Shown: positions 34,075-44,185 of the stretch, one piece after another
Layout: each line of letters starts with the position of its first letter
Position numbering within the stretch: position 1 is the first letter of the stretch
Assembly (NCBI GenBank): GCA_964344215.1
Contig: CAYFMP010000006.1
Span: forward strand, 22,013-86,012
Source: CAYFMP01 sp964344215
GTDB taxonomy: Bacteria; Pseudomonadota; Alphaproteobacteria; Rhodospirillales; Casp-alpha2
DNA length: 64,000 nt
Direction: 5' to 3'
Translations under genes and position numbers: made by a program
Notes under the pieces: model-generated
The model's input: the letters and a program-made list of their open reading frames with translations, nothing else
Databases searched by the model: none
What the model was told of the DNA's origin: nothing

Positions 34075-34178
34075 GTTCGATCTCGGTCCGACACTTTTCG
34101 ATGTTCCGACTTTTCGAGGGCATGGCTTCCGATGGTCTTAGATGCTCCGACGCTACCGCCACCTGCATGTCAGGTATT

Positions 34179-35219
34179 ATGATGAACGATATGGACGGAC
34201 ATTCCTCTATTCATTTGTTGGGCACATGGCTAGCGGCGGCAATAATCTTGGCGCCGACCAGCGCCAAGGCCCAGATTCCTGATCAGTGGACGGTTCGTGA
34301 AAGTGAGGTGATCGAACGCAAGATCGTCTTCGGCACCGTCGAATCCGTCGACCTGACGGCGGCACGCGCCCGTATCGGGGGGACGCTCGCGACGGTCGAA
34401 ATCGACGAAGGCAGCACGGTGACCGCTGATGAAATCGTGGCCCGGGTGGAAGACCCTAAGTTGGCCTTGCGGTTGAAGGCGACTGCGGCCCGAATTGCCG
34501 CTCTGAAATCGCAACGCGACTTGGCGGTGATTGCCTTGAACCGCACCCGAACGCTCCGCAAGCAGGGTGCCGCCAGCCAAGCGCGCCTCGACGAAGCATC
34601 GACGGCGCTCGACGTCATCGAACGCGACCTGACCGCCATGCATGCCGAGTATGCGGTCATCGCCGAGCAGCGCCAAGAAGGGGAGGTCAAGGCGCCGCGA
34701 TCCGGACGGGTGTTGGACGTCGCCGTGACTCCCGGACAGGTCGTCCTGCCTGGCGAACGCATCGCCACCATCGCCGCCGAGGCTTACGTTCTCCGGCTGT
34801 CGCTTCCCGAGCGGCACGCCGGAAGTATCCGCGCCGGCGATAAAGTTTCAGTGGGCGCTCGAAGCCTGCTCACCGGCGGTACGGAGATGACGGCACCGCG
34901 GGATGGAACGATCCGTCAGGTGTATCCAAAACTGGATCGCGGCCGTGTTGTCGCCGATGTCACCGTTGACGGACTCGGTGACTTCTTCGTCGGCGAACGA
35001 GTCCCGGTTCACATCGCCGCGGGTCGGCGATACACGATTGTCGTCCCGGCACCCTATCTGGCCAACCGCTACGGGGTCACTTTCGTGAGACACAGGGATG
35101 GCCGGGAAAATGTGGTTCAGACCGGAGAGAGGACGGCGGACGGCATCGAGGTACTCTCCGGCCTGCGCATCGGTGACATCCTGATTCCGGCGGTGGGAGC
35201 TGCGGGAGTGGCGCAGTGA
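34179..35219 (+). CDS. RND efflux periplasmic adaptor (membrane fusion protein)
   Basis: The 346-residue protein bridges an RND pump to an outer-membrane channel. An N-terminal signal region ends near SAKAQ. The lipoyl-like half motif GTLATVEIDEGSTVTADEIV, a helical hairpin of about 70 residues, and the second half APRSGRVLDVAVTPGQVVLP follow, then the beta-barrel domain. Start choice is uncertain: ATGs at 34167, 34179 and 34182 are in frame, with AGG before 34179. It overlaps the pump gene (GTGA). No outer-membrane factor gene is adjacent. The 100 bases upstream separate it from hisN. Confidence 0.88.
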   Translation: MMNDMDGHSSIHLLGTWLAAAIILAPTSAKAQIPDQWTVRESEVIERKIVFGTVESVDLTAARARIGGTLATVEIDEGSTVTADEIVARVEDPKLALRLKATAARIAALKSQRDLAVIALNRTRTLRKQGAASQARLDEASTALDVIERDLTAMHAEYAVIAEQRQEGEVKAPRSGRVLDVAVTPGQVVLPGERIATIAAEAYVLRLSLPERHAGSIRAGDKVSVGARSLLTGGTEMTAPRDGTIRQVYPKLDRGRVVADVTVDGLGDFFVGERVPVHIAAGRRYTIVVPAPYLANRYGVTFVRHRDGRENVVQTGERTADGIEVLSGLRIGDILIPAVGAAGVAQ

Positions 35220-38200
35220 AACTTGGAGTCTCCGGGATCCTGACTCAGGCCTTCATCGGATCGCCCCTGACGCCGCTAATCCTGATGGTCTCCCTCGCAT
35301 TGGGGACGATGGCGCTGCTGCTGCTGCCGCGCGAGGAGGAACCGCAGATCAGCGTTCCCATGGTTGACATCCTGGTCGAAGCCGATGGTCTCAAAGCCGC
35401 CGACGCCGTCGAACTGGTGACCGAACCGCTGGAAAACATCGTCAAGAGCATCAACTCGGTTGAACATGTTTATTCCCTGACCGAGGACGACCGGGTCGTG
35501 GTGACGGCGCGATTCCTCGTCGGTACCGACGAGGACCGCGCGATCCTGCGTGTGCATGAGGAACTCCGTGCCAACCTGAATCAAATCCCTTTGGGTATTC
35601 CGGAACCGTTGATCGTTGGGCGCGGCATCAACGACGTTCCCATCGTCACTCTGACCCTGTCGCCCAAACGGGCGGAGGCCGATCGTTGGGACGATAATGG
35701 CCTGTTCGAGATTGCCGAGGAACTGTTGCACGAACTAACCAAGGCAGGCGACATCGGTTTGACGTTCCTCGTCGGTGGCAGCGCCTCTCAGATCAGAATC
35801 GAACCCGACCCGGAGCGTCTTTCGCTCTACGGGGTGACGCTGGAGCAGTTGATCGCCAAGGTCGGAGCCGCCAATCGTGCTTTTCTCGTCGGTCGCTTGC
35901 GCGAACGCAATAAGAGCGTTCCGGTAATTGCGGGACAGACCTTGGATGGTGTTTCCGATATTGGTCTGTTGTTGATCACCAGCCGCGACGGTCGGCCGGT
36001 CTATGTTCGTGACGTCGCCCGCGTCGTGGTCGGTGCCGAACAGCGCGACGCCCGCGTATGGCACCTGAAACCCATAGCGGGTGGCGGCGTCTCCGTTGCG
36101 CCGGCCGTAACCATCGCGCTCGCCAAGCGCAAGGGCGCCAACGCTGTCGTCGCTGCCAAGGAGATCATTGAGCGGCTTGACCGAGTGCGCGGCCGTCTGG
36201 TTCCGGAGGGAATCGAGGTCGCCGTGACCCGCAATTACGGCGAGACAGCGACGGAGAAATCGGATGAATTGCTCTTTCACCTCGGCCTCGCAACGCTGTC
36301 GATCATCGCGCTGATCACTATCGTCCTTGGTTGGCGCGAGGGTGTTGTGGTGGCAGTGGTCGTGCCGACGACCATCCTGCTGACGCTGTTCGCCGCCTGG
36401 ATGCTGGACTACACCATCAACCGGGTCAGTCTATTCGCGCTCATCTTTTCCATCGGCATCCTGGTCGACGATGCCATCGTGGTGATCGAAAATATTGTCC
36501 GCCATTGGCAAATGCAAGACGGACGAGAACCCACCCGTGCCGCCATAGACGCAGTCGCCGAGGTTGGCAACCCAACAATCGTCGCCACTCTTACCATTGT
36601 CGTGGCCCTGTTGCCGATGATGTTCGTTTCAGGGCTGATGGGTCCCTACATGAGCCCAATTCCCGCCAATGCCTCGGCGGCAATGGCGTTCTCCTTCTTC
36701 GTCGCGGTTATCATCACGCCGTGGCTGCTGATGCGATTACGCGGCGGCAAGGGAATCGTGGGCGACGCCGAGAGCAGCGATGGTGGGCGCATGGGACGTT
36801 TCTACCGGCGCATTGCGGCGCCGTTGGTCGAAGGCCGGCGCCGCTCGAAACTTTTTCTCCTCGCCGTCAGTTTGGCCACCGTGGCGGTACTCGGCCTGTT
36901 TGCCAGCAAGGACGTGACCGTTAAGTTGCTGCCTTTCGACAACAAGTCGGAAATCCAAATCGTCGCCGACCTGCCGGAGGGAACAAGCCTGGAGGAGACG
37001 GAACGGGTGCTGTTCGATGCCGCGCGGGCGATCTCCGACCTGCCTGAACTGGTCCACATGCAGGCCTACGCCGGCACCGCCATGCCATTCAACTTCAACG
37101 GTTTGGTCCGGCACTATTACCTGCGCGACAAGCCGTGGATGGGCGACCTCCAAGTCAATCTGCTTGCCAAAGACGAACGCGCTCGCCAGAGCCACTCGAT
37201 CGCTCTCGAGGCGCGAGAAAAACTTAAGAAGATCGACCTTCCCACCGGGGCCAACCTGAAGGTCGTCGAAGTACCGCCTGGTCCACCGGTGATCGCCACC
37301 TTGATCGCCGAGGTCTACGGTCCCGATGCGTCGACCCGGCGGGCCTATGCAAGGAAAATTCGCGACGCCTTCGAAGAGACGGACTTCATGGTTGATGTCG
37401 ATGACACCATGGGTACGCCGACGCAAAGACTGAGGGTGACCATAGATCAGCAAAACCTCGAATTTTACGGTGCCCACGAAGCGACTGTTTTCGACACTCT
37501 ACGCACCTTGCTCGACGGTGTCGACGTCGGCTATTCCCACCGCGGCGGCGGAGTCAACCCGATGAGGATCACCGTGCGCCTGCCCCGGCACATGCTGCGA
37601 AAATCGGAAAATCTGCTCGCGACTCCCATCGCCGCGCCCGGGCAGGCAGCCGATACCGGCGCCGTAGTCGAACTGGGCGATGTCGTCCGCGTTGGCTCTG
37701 AGCGCGCATCGTATCCCATCTTTCGCCACAACGGCCGCTTCGCCGAAATGGTCACGGCTGAACTGGCGGGACGCTTCGAGGCACCGGTCTATGGCATGCT
37801 GGCGGTGGAGGAAAGGTTGGCGGCGATGGATTGGAAGGAAGGTGCTCCGCCGAGAGTCAGCTACCATGGTCAACCGAAGGACGAGGGCGTCGTTACCCTG
37901 TTGTGGGACGGCGAGTGGGAAATCACCTATGTGACCTTCCGCGACATGGGCCTGGCTTTTTCCTTCGCACTGTTCGGTATCTACGTTTTAGTCGTCGGCC
38001 AGTTCGGTTCATTCAAGCTGCCACTGGTGATTCTGGTGCCGGTACCCTTGACCCTAATTGGAGTCATGGTCGGACACTGGCTATTCGCAGCTCCCTTCAC
38101 GGCGACGTCGATGATCGGCTTTATCGCACTTGCCGGTATTATCGTCCGCAACTCGATCCTACTCGTCGATTTCATTCGCCGCCGCCAGGACGGTCAGACG

Positions 38201-38425
38201 CCGCTTCGTCGTATTCTATTGGAAGCCGGCGCCGTCCGCTTCAAACCGATATTTCTGACCGCCGCAGCCGCCATGATCGGCGCCGCTTTCATCCTCGCCG
38301 ACCCCATATTCCAGGGGCTGGCCATCTCCCTGGTCTTCGGCCTCGCCACTTCGACGGCGTTGACGCTGTTGACCATCCCGGCCATATACGTCTGGCTCTG
38401 CGACGACGGGAAACCGCTCGCTTGA
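35216..38425 (+). CDS. RND superfamily efflux pump
   Basis: The 1069-residue inner-membrane pump has the standard twelve-helix layout with two large periplasmic loops. TM1 is near residue 20. The proton-relay helix TM4 carries GILVDDAIVVIENIVRHW with the paired Asp residues. TM10-12 include ITYVTFRDMGLAF, IGFIALAGIIVRNSILLVDF and the closing ALTLLTIPAIYVWLCDDG. The start is a GTG overlapping the adaptor stop. Substrate cannot be assigned; the pattern fits the broad AcrB-like group rather than CusA, because no methionine ladder is obvious. Confidence 0.93.
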   Translation: MKLGVSGILTQAFIGSPLTPLILMVSLALGTMALLLLPREEEPQISVPMVDILVEADGLKAADAVELVTEPLENIVKSINSVEHVYSLTEDDRVVVTARFLVGTDEDRAILRVHEELRANLNQIPLGIPEPLIVGRGINDVPIVTLTLSPKRAEADRWDDNGLFEIAEELLHELTKAGDIGLTFLVGGSASQIRIEPDPERLSLYGVTLEQLIAKVGAANRAFLVGRLRERNKSVPVIAGQTLDGVSDIGLLLITSRDGRPVYVRDVARVVVGAEQRDARVWHLKPIAGGGVSVAPAVTIALAKRKGANAVVAAKEIIERLDRVRGRLVPEGIEVAVTRNYGETATEKSDELLFHLGLATLSIIALITIVLGWREGVVVAVVVPTTILLTLFAAWMLDYTINRVSLFALIFSIGILVDDAIVVIENIVRHWQMQDGREPTRAAIDAVAEVGNPTIVATLTIVVALLPMMFVSGLMGPYMSPIPANASAAMAFSFFVAVIITPWLLMRLRGGKGIVGDAESSDGGRMGRFYRRIAAPLVEGRRRSKLFLLAVSLATVAVLGLFASKDVTVKLLPFDNKSEIQIVADLPEGTSLEETERVLFDAARAISDLPELVHMQAYAGTAMPFNFNGLVRHYYLRDKPWMGDLQVNLLAKDERARQSHSIALEAREKLKKIDLPTGANLKVVEVPPGPPVIATLIAEVYGPDASTRRAYARKIRDAFEETDFMVDVDDTMGTPTQRLRVTIDQQNLEFYGAHEATVFDTLRTLLDGVDVGYSHRGGGVNPMRITVRLPRHMLRKSENLLATPIAAPGQAADTGAVVELGDVVRVGSERASYPIFRHNGRFAEMVTAELAGRFEAPVYGMLAVEERLAAMDWKEGAPPRVSYHGQPKDEGVVTLLWDGEWEITYVTFRDMGLAFSFALFGIYVLVVGQFGSFKLPLVILVPVPLTLIGVMVGHWLFAAPFTATSMIGFIALAGIIVRNSILLVDFIRRRQDGQTPLRRILLEAGAVRFKPIFLTAAAAMIGAAFILADPIFQGLAISLVFGLATSTALTLLTIPAIYVWLCDDGKPLA

Positions 38426-38550
38426 ATGGGCCACCGCTGGGATTTTTCAATCACATCTCTGCCATAATCCGACGCCATCCTTGATCGCCGAACGCTGGCA
38501 CCGCAATATTCGGGACCGTTGCCGTTCACGCCTCGTCATTGGGGAAACTC

Positions 38551-40389
38551 ATGCGCCGCTTCGTTCTTGCCGTTTCGTTGTTCGCCGTATCGCTGTTTGC
38601 GGGCGCCGATCTGCGGGCTGCCGAAGACCCAAAACCGGCCCACGGCATCGCCATGCACGGCGACCTCAAGTACGGACCCGGTTTCAAGCACTTCGATTAC
38701 GCCAACCCGGACGCGCCGAAGGGTGGCACCGTGCGTCTCAACGCCGTCGGCACCTACGATTCGTTCAACAGCTTCATCATCAAGGGCAACCCTTCTGCCG
38801 GGCTCGGGTTTATCTACGAGAACCTGATGTCGGGTTCGGCCGACGAGGCGTTCAGCCAGTACGGTCAGTTGGCCGAAAGCGTGCGGACGCCGAAGGACCG
38901 CTCCTGGGTGGAGTTCACGCTGCGCGCGGAAGCCCGCTGGCACGATGGCAGGCCGGTGACGGCCGACGACGTGATCTGGAGTTTCAACACGCTCGTCGAA
39001 AAAGGTACGCCGTTTTTCCGGTTTTACTACGGCAGCGTGAGCAAGGTCAGTCAGACCGGCCCGCGCGCCGTGCGTTTCGATTTCAAACCGGGCGAAAACC
39101 GCGAGCTGCCGTTGATCCTCGGCCAGTTGACGGTGCTGCCGAAGCACTATTGGGAGACGCGCGACTTCACCAAGACGACCCTGGAGCCGCCCCTGGGCAG
39201 CGGTCCCTACAAGATCGAGTCGTTCGAGGCCGGCCGCTCGATTACCCTGCAACGGGTCGACGACTACTGGGGCAAGGACCTGCCGGTCAATCGCGGCCTC
39301 TACAACTTCGACCGCATCCGTTACGACTATTACCGCGACGGCACCATCGCGCTCGAGGCCTTCAAGGCCGGCGAATACGACTACCGCGCCGAGAACGCGT
39401 CGAAGGCGTGGGCCACCGCCTACGACATTCCCAACGTCAAGAAAGGCCTGATCCGCAAGGAGGAGATCAACCACAACCGGTCTTCCGGCATGCAGGCCTT
39501 CGTCTTCAACACCCGCCGCGAAATCTTCAAGGACCGCAGGGTGCGAAAGGCGCTGGCCCATGCGTTCGATTTCGAGTGGTCGAACAGGAACCTGTTTTAC
39601 GGCCAGTATTCGCGCACCCGCAGTTATTTCGACAACTCGGAACTGGCGGCGACGGGACTGCCCGAAGGCGACGAGTTGAAGCTGCTCGAAAAGTATAGGG
39701 GCCGCATTCCCGACGAGGTGTTCACGCAGACCTACAATCCGCCGAAGAACGACGGTTCCGGCAACATTCGCCGCAACCTGCGCACGGCGAGCAAGATCCT
39801 CACCGAGGCCGGATGGATCATCAAGGACCGCCAGCGGGTCCACGCCGAGACCGGAAAGCCCCTGACCTTCGAGATTCTGCTGGTCAGCCCGCTGTTCGAG
39901 CGCATCGTGCTGCCGTTCGCCAAGAACCTCGAGAAACTCGGCGTCAAGGCCAGGGTGCGGACGGTCGATCCCTCGCAGTACCGCCGCCGCTTGGATACAT
40001 TCGATTTCGACATCATCGTCGGCGGTGCAGGGCAATCGTTGTCGCCGGGCAACGAACAGCGTTCTTTCTGGGGCTCGAAGGCAGCCGACCTGGAGGGGGG
40101 AAGGAACACCATCGGCATCAAGGACCCGGTCATCGACGAGTTGATCGAACTGTTGATCGCCGCTCCCCACCGCCAGGCCTTGGTCGATCGGGTCCGGGCG
40201 CTGGACAGGGTCCTGCAATGGGGCCATTGGGTGATCCCCCACTGGCACGCCAAGTACGACCGCATCGCCTATTGGAACAAGTTCGGCCGGCCAGAGATCA
40301 CACCCATCCAGGGCAACCAGTTCGTCGCCTGGTGGGTCGACCCGGTCAAGGAAAAAGCGCTCGAGAACAAGCTGCAATCGGCCCAATAG
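38551..40389 (+). CDS. yejA: ABC importer substrate-binding protein, YejA type
   Basis: The 612-residue periplasmic protein binds peptides or microcin-C-like compounds for import. The signal peptide covers about residues 1-24, with cleavage near DLRAAED. Cluster features include HGIAMHGDLKYGPGF, FDYANPDAPKGGTVRLNA and the late HWVIPHWHAKYDRIAYW. The ATG at 38551 is preferred over a TTG four codons earlier. The 125 bases after the RND gene should hold its promoter, though I see no strong match. It leads yejABEF. Confidence 0.93.
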   Translation: MRRFVLAVSLFAVSLFAGADLRAAEDPKPAHGIAMHGDLKYGPGFKHFDYANPDAPKGGTVRLNAVGTYDSFNSFIIKGNPSAGLGFIYENLMSGSADEAFSQYGQLAESVRTPKDRSWVEFTLRAEARWHDGRPVTADDVIWSFNTLVEKGTPFFRFYYGSVSKVSQTGPRAVRFDFKPGENRELPLILGQLTVLPKHYWETRDFTKTTLEPPLGSGPYKIESFEAGRSITLQRVDDYWGKDLPVNRGLYNFDRIRYDYYRDGTIALEAFKAGEYDYRAENASKAWATAYDIPNVKKGLIRKEEINHNRSSGMQAFVFNTRREIFKDRRVRKALAHAFDFEWSNRNLFYGQYSRTRSYFDNSELAATGLPEGDELKLLEKYRGRIPDEVFTQTYNPPKNDGSGNIRRNLRTASKILTEAGWIIKDRQRVHAETGKPLTFEILLVSPLFERIVLPFAKNLEKLGVKARVRTVDPSQYRRRLDTFDFDIIVGGAGQSLSPGNEQRSFWGSKAADLEGGRNTIGIKDPVIDELIELLIAAPHRQALVDRVRALDRVLQWGHWVIPHWHAKYDRIAYWNKFGRPEITPIQGNQFVAWWVDPVKEKALENKLQSAQ

Positions 40390-40404
40390 CTACCGGCAGG
40401 TTTC

Positions 40405-41520
40405 ATGTACGCTTATATCGTCCGCCGCTTGCTTCTCATTGTTCCGACGTTGCTCGGGATCATGATCATCAACTTCGCCGTCGTCCAGGTGCTGCCCGGC
40501 GGTCCGGTCGAGCAGATGATCTCGCAATTGACCGGCGAGGCGGTCGACGTGACGGCCCGGGTCGGCGGCGAGGCCGGCACCGAAGTGACCGCGGGACGCA
40601 AAGCCGAGGCCACCGGCAAGCAGGTCGGCGAAGCCAGCCGGTACCGGGGGGCGCAGGGACTGCCGCCCGACCTGATCGAGCATATCGAGACGCAATTCGG
40701 CCTCGACAAACCGGCGCACGAACGATTCGTCCTGATGATGGGCAACTACCTGCGCTTCGATTTCGGCGACAGCTTCTTCCAGGACCGCAGCGTCGCCCAA
40801 CTTGTCGTCGACAAGATGCCGGTGTCGATTTCACTGGGGCTGTGGACGACGCTGTTGGTCTATCTCATTTCCATTCCTCTGGGCGTCGCCAAGGCGGTGC
40901 GCGATGGTTCGCGTTTCGACGTCTGGACGTCGAGCGTCGTCATCTTCGGCTACGCCGTGCCGGGTTTCCTGTTCGCCATCCTGCTGATCGTGCTGTTCGC
41001 CGGCGGCCGATATTTCGACTGGTTCCCGTTGCGCGGCCTGGTATCGCCGGATTTCGCCGAACTCAACACGCTGGAGAAGGTCGGCGACTACTTCTGGCAT
41101 ATGACGCTGCCGCTGCTTTCCATGGTCATCGGCGGCTTCGCCGGACTGACCATGCTGACCAAGAACTCGTTCATCGAGGAAATCAACAAGCAATACGTGA
41201 TCACGGCGCGCTCCAAGGGACTGTCGCAGCGCCGCGTCCTTTACGGACACGTATTTCGCAATGCCATGCTGATCATAATCGCCGGCTTTCCGGCCGCTTT
41301 CGTTGGCATCCTGTTCACCGGCGCCATGCTGACCGAGATCATATTCTCGCTGGACGGACTGGGCCTGCTCGGTTTCGAGGCGGCGCTGAAACGCGACTAT
41401 CCGGTCATGTTCGGGACGCTTTATTTCTTCACGCTGCTGGGGTTGTTGATGGGGATCATTGGCGACGTCATGTATCACATCGTCGATCCCAGGATCGATT
41501 TCGAGGCAAGGGACGTCTGA
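40405..41520 (+). CDS. yejB: ABC importer permease, YejB type
   Basis: The 371-residue inner-membrane permease has an N-terminal transmembrane helix (about residues 9-30), a charged periplasmic loop to about 120, and five further segments. The coupling (EAA) motif region is VITARSKGLSQRRVLYGHVF. It lies 15 bases after yejA and 3 bases before yejE. Confidence 0.94.
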   Translation: MYAYIVRRLLLIVPTLLGIMIINFAVVQVLPGGPVEQMISQLTGEAVDVTARVGGEAGTEVTAGRKAEATGKQVGEASRYRGAQGLPPDLIEHIETQFGLDKPAHERFVLMMGNYLRFDFGDSFFQDRSVAQLVVDKMPVSISLGLWTTLLVYLISIPLGVAKAVRDGSRFDVWTSSVVIFGYAVPGFLFAILLIVLFAGGRYFDWFPLRGLVSPDFAELNTLEKVGDYFWHMTLPLLSMVIGGFAGLTMLTKNSFIEEINKQYVITARSKGLSQRRVLYGHVFRNAMLIIIAGFPAAFVGILFTGAMLTEIIFSLDGLGLLGFEAALKRDYPVMFGTLYFFTLLGLLMGIIGDVMYHIVDPRIDFEARDV

Positions 41521-41523
41521 GCC

Positions 41524-42546
41524 GTGGCCAATATCATCACCCGCCGCCGCCTCGAGAACTTTGCCCGCAACCGGCGCGGTTTCTGGTCGCTATGGATATT
41601 CCTGGTCCTTTTCTTCGTCAGCCTGTTCGCCGAACTGATTGCCAACGACAAGCCATTGCTCGTCTATTTCGACGGCGGCCTGTATTGGCCGGTCTTCGTC
41701 GAATACCCGGAAACGGACTTCGGCGGCGAGTTCCTGACCGAGGCCGATTACCGCGACGAGTTCGTCGTCGAACTGATCGACAAGAAGGGCTGGATGGTAT
41801 GGCCGCCGGTCCCCTACAGCTACGATACCGTCAATTATAACCTGCCGGTGCCGGCCCCGGCCCCGCCCAGTGCCGACAACTGGCTCGGCACAGACGACCA
41901 GGGCCGCGACGTGGTGGCGAGGCTGATCTACGGGTTCCGCATCTCGGTGCTGTTCGGACTGACCCTGACCGTGGTCAGCGCCGCCGTCGGCGTCTCGATC
42001 GGTGCCTTCCAGGGCTACTACGGCGGCTGGCTCGACCTGTTCGGCCAGCGGTTCATCGAGATCTGGGCCGGCATGCCGATGCTCTACCTGCTGATCATCA
42101 TGGCCAGCGTCATCACCCCCAACTTCTGGTGGCTGTTGGGGCTGATGCTGCTGTTCTCGTGGATGGGGTTCGTCGGGGTCGTGCGGGCCGAATTCCTGCG
42201 CGCCCGTAACCTGGATTTCGTTCGTGCCGCCCGTGCTTTGGGTGTCTCCGATCTGAAGATCATCTACAAGCACGTGCTGCCCAACGCCATGGTCGCCACC
42301 GTCACCTTCATGCCGTTCACGCTGGCCGGTTCGATCACCGTCCTGACCTCGCTCGATTTCCTCGGCTTCGGTCTGCCGATCGGCTCGCCGTCGCTCGGCG
42401 ATATCCTCAACCAGGCAAAGGCCAATCTGCAGGCCTCCTGGCTCGGCATCTCCGGCTTTTTCGTCATCGCCCTCATGCTCAGCCTTCTGGTATTCATCGG
42501 CGAGGCGGTGCGCGACGCTTTCGACCCGAGAAAGGTCTATAGATGA
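41524..42546 (+). CDS. yejE: ABC importer permease, YejE type
   Basis: The 340-residue second permease has the N-terminal helix (about residues 20-38), a long periplasmic section with PVPYSYDTVNYNLP, then LGTDDQGRDVVARLIYGFRI and the membrane domain with the coupling motif FVRAARALGVSDLKIIYKHV. The start may be the GTG at 41524. Its stop overlaps the yejF start (ATGA). Confidence 0.94.
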   Translation: MANIITRRRLENFARNRRGFWSLWIFLVLFFVSLFAELIANDKPLLVYFDGGLYWPVFVEYPETDFGGEFLTEADYRDEFVVELIDKKGWMVWPPVPYSYDTVNYNLPVPAPAPPSADNWLGTDDQGRDVVARLIYGFRISVLFGLTLTVVSAAVGVSIGAFQGYYGGWLDLFGQRFIEIWAGMPMLYLLIIMASVITPNFWWLLGLMLLFSWMGFVGVVRAEFLRARNLDFVRAARALGVSDLKIIYKHVLPNAMVATVTFMPFTLAGSITVLTSLDFLGFGLPIGSPSLGDILNQAKANLQASWLGISGFFVIALMLSLLVFIGEAVRDAFDPRKVYR

Positions 42547-44168
42547 GCCGGCTCCTGGAAATCTCCGACCTGCACGTGTCGTTCGGCCGCGGCGATTCCG
42601 AAATCAAGGCGGTGCGTGGCGTCTCGTTGCACATCGACAAGGGCGAGACCTTGGGGCTGGTCGGTGAGTCGGGGTCCGGAAAATCGGTGACGGCGCTTTC
42701 CGTGATGAAGCTCCTGCCTTACCCGCAGGCTTGGCATCCCGGCGGCAGCATCCGCTTCGAGGGCGAGGAACTGGCCGATGTCCCCGACCGCCGCATGCGC
42801 GAGCTGCGCGGCGACAACATCGCGATGATTTTCCAGGAACCGCTGAACTCCCTCAATCCCCTGCACTCGATCGAGAAACAGATCAGCGAAGTTCTCTACC
42901 TGCACAAGCAGATGACCCCCGAGCAGGCCCAGGCCCGGGTCATCGAGCTGCTGACTCTGGTCGGTCTGGAGGAGGCGACTGCGCGATTGACAGCTCTGCC
43001 CCACGAGTTTTCCGGTGGCCAGCAGCAACGCGTGATGATCGCCATGGCGCTGGCCAACGACCCCGATCTATTGATCGCCGACGAGCCGACGACGGCGCTC
43101 GACGTCACCGTCCAGGCCCAGGTCCTGCAGTTGCTGCGTGATCTACAGGCTAAACTCGGCATGGCTATCCTATTCATCACCCACGACCTCGGCATCATTC
43201 GCCGCATGTCGAATCGGGTGGCGGTCATGAACGACGGTGAGATCGTCGAAACCGGTTCGGTCGACGACGTGTTCGAACGTCCCCGGCACTCTTATACCCG
43301 CCACCTGCTCGCCGCCGAGCCAAAGGGCCGTCCCGAGCGCGGTCCGGCCGACGCTATCGACGTCATGGTCGGCAACGACATCAAGGTCTGGTTCCCCATC
43401 AAGAAGGGCGTACTCCGGCGTACCGTCGGCCACGTCAAGGCTGTCAATGGGATATCGCTCGTTGTACGCGAGGGCCACACCCTCGGCGTCGTCGGCGAAT
43501 CGGGCTCCGGCAAGAGCACGCTCGGGCGCGCCCTTCTTAGGCTGGAAAGGAGCGAAGGCGACATTACCTTCGAGGGACACGGCCTACAGGGATTGGGATT
43601 CAAGGAGCTTCGGCCGCTGCGTCGCGAAATGCAGATTGTCTTTCAGGATCCGTTCGGCTCGTTGAGCCCGCGTCTGTCGGTCGGCCAGATTATCGAGGAA
43701 GGCCTCCTCGTGCACGGTCTCGGCGGCCACGACGCGGCCCGGCGCAAGCTGATCGCCGAGGCCCTCGATGAGGTCGATCTGGAGCCCGACATGCAGGACC
43801 GCTACCCGCACGAATTCTCCGGCGGCCAGCGCCAACGCATCGCCATCGCCCGCGCCCTCGTGCTCAAACCGAAGTTCATCGTGCTCGACGAACCGACCAG
43901 CGCTTTGGATATGTCGGTGCAGGCGCAGATCGTCGAACTGCTGCGTGGCCTTCAGACCCGGCACGATCTCGCCTACCTCTTCATCAGCCACGACCTTAAG
44001 GTAATCCGGGCGATGGCTCACGACATTGTCGTCATGCGCGAGGGCCGGGTTGTCGAGCACGGCCCGGCCGAACAGGTCATCGACGCGCCAAGCGACCCCT
44101 ACACCCGGGCGCTGATGGCTGCCGCCTTCGAAATGAAGGCCGACGAATCCGGCGTGGTCAGGGCTTGA
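42543..44168 (+). CDS. yejF: ABC importer ATPase with two nucleotide-binding domains, YejF type
   Basis: The 541-residue ATPase fuses two domains. Domain 1 has Walker A GESGSGKSVT, signature FSGGQQQRV and Walker B LLIADEPTTALD; domain 2 has GESGSGKSTL, FSGGQRQRI and FIVLDEPTSALD. Each is followed by the oligopeptide-type C-terminal stretch. Fused ATPases are typical of Yej importers. The hydroxyacid dehydrogenase gene follows and probably belongs to the transcript. Confidence 0.95.
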   Translation: MSRLLEISDLHVSFGRGDSEIKAVRGVSLHIDKGETLGLVGESGSGKSVTALSVMKLLPYPQAWHPGGSIRFEGEELADVPDRRMRELRGDNIAMIFQEPLNSLNPLHSIEKQISEVLYLHKQMTPEQAQARVIELLTLVGLEEATARLTALPHEFSGGQQQRVMIAMALANDPDLLIADEPTTALDVTVQAQVLQLLRDLQAKLGMAILFITHDLGIIRRMSNRVAVMNDGEIVETGSVDDVFERPRHSYTRHLLAAEPKGRPERGPADAIDVMVGNDIKVWFPIKKGVLRRTVGHVKAVNGISLVVREGHTLGVVGESGSGKSTLGRALLRLERSEGDITFEGHGLQGLGFKELRPLRREMQIVFQDPFGSLSPRLSVGQIIEEGLLVHGLGGHDAARRKLIAEALDEVDLEPDMQDRYPHEFSGGQRQRIAIARALVLKPKFIVLDEPTSALDMSVQAQIVELLRGLQTRHDLAYLFISHDLKVIRAMAHDIVVMREGRVVEHGPAEQVIDAPSDPYTRALMAAAFEMKADESGVVRA

Positions 44169-44185
44169 GCCGGGATGTCCGACCG

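Noticed and set aside
38536..40386. A 616-codon open frame antisense to yejA
   Set aside because: No motif and no ribosome site of note, while yejA has a signal peptide and family motifs on the other strand.
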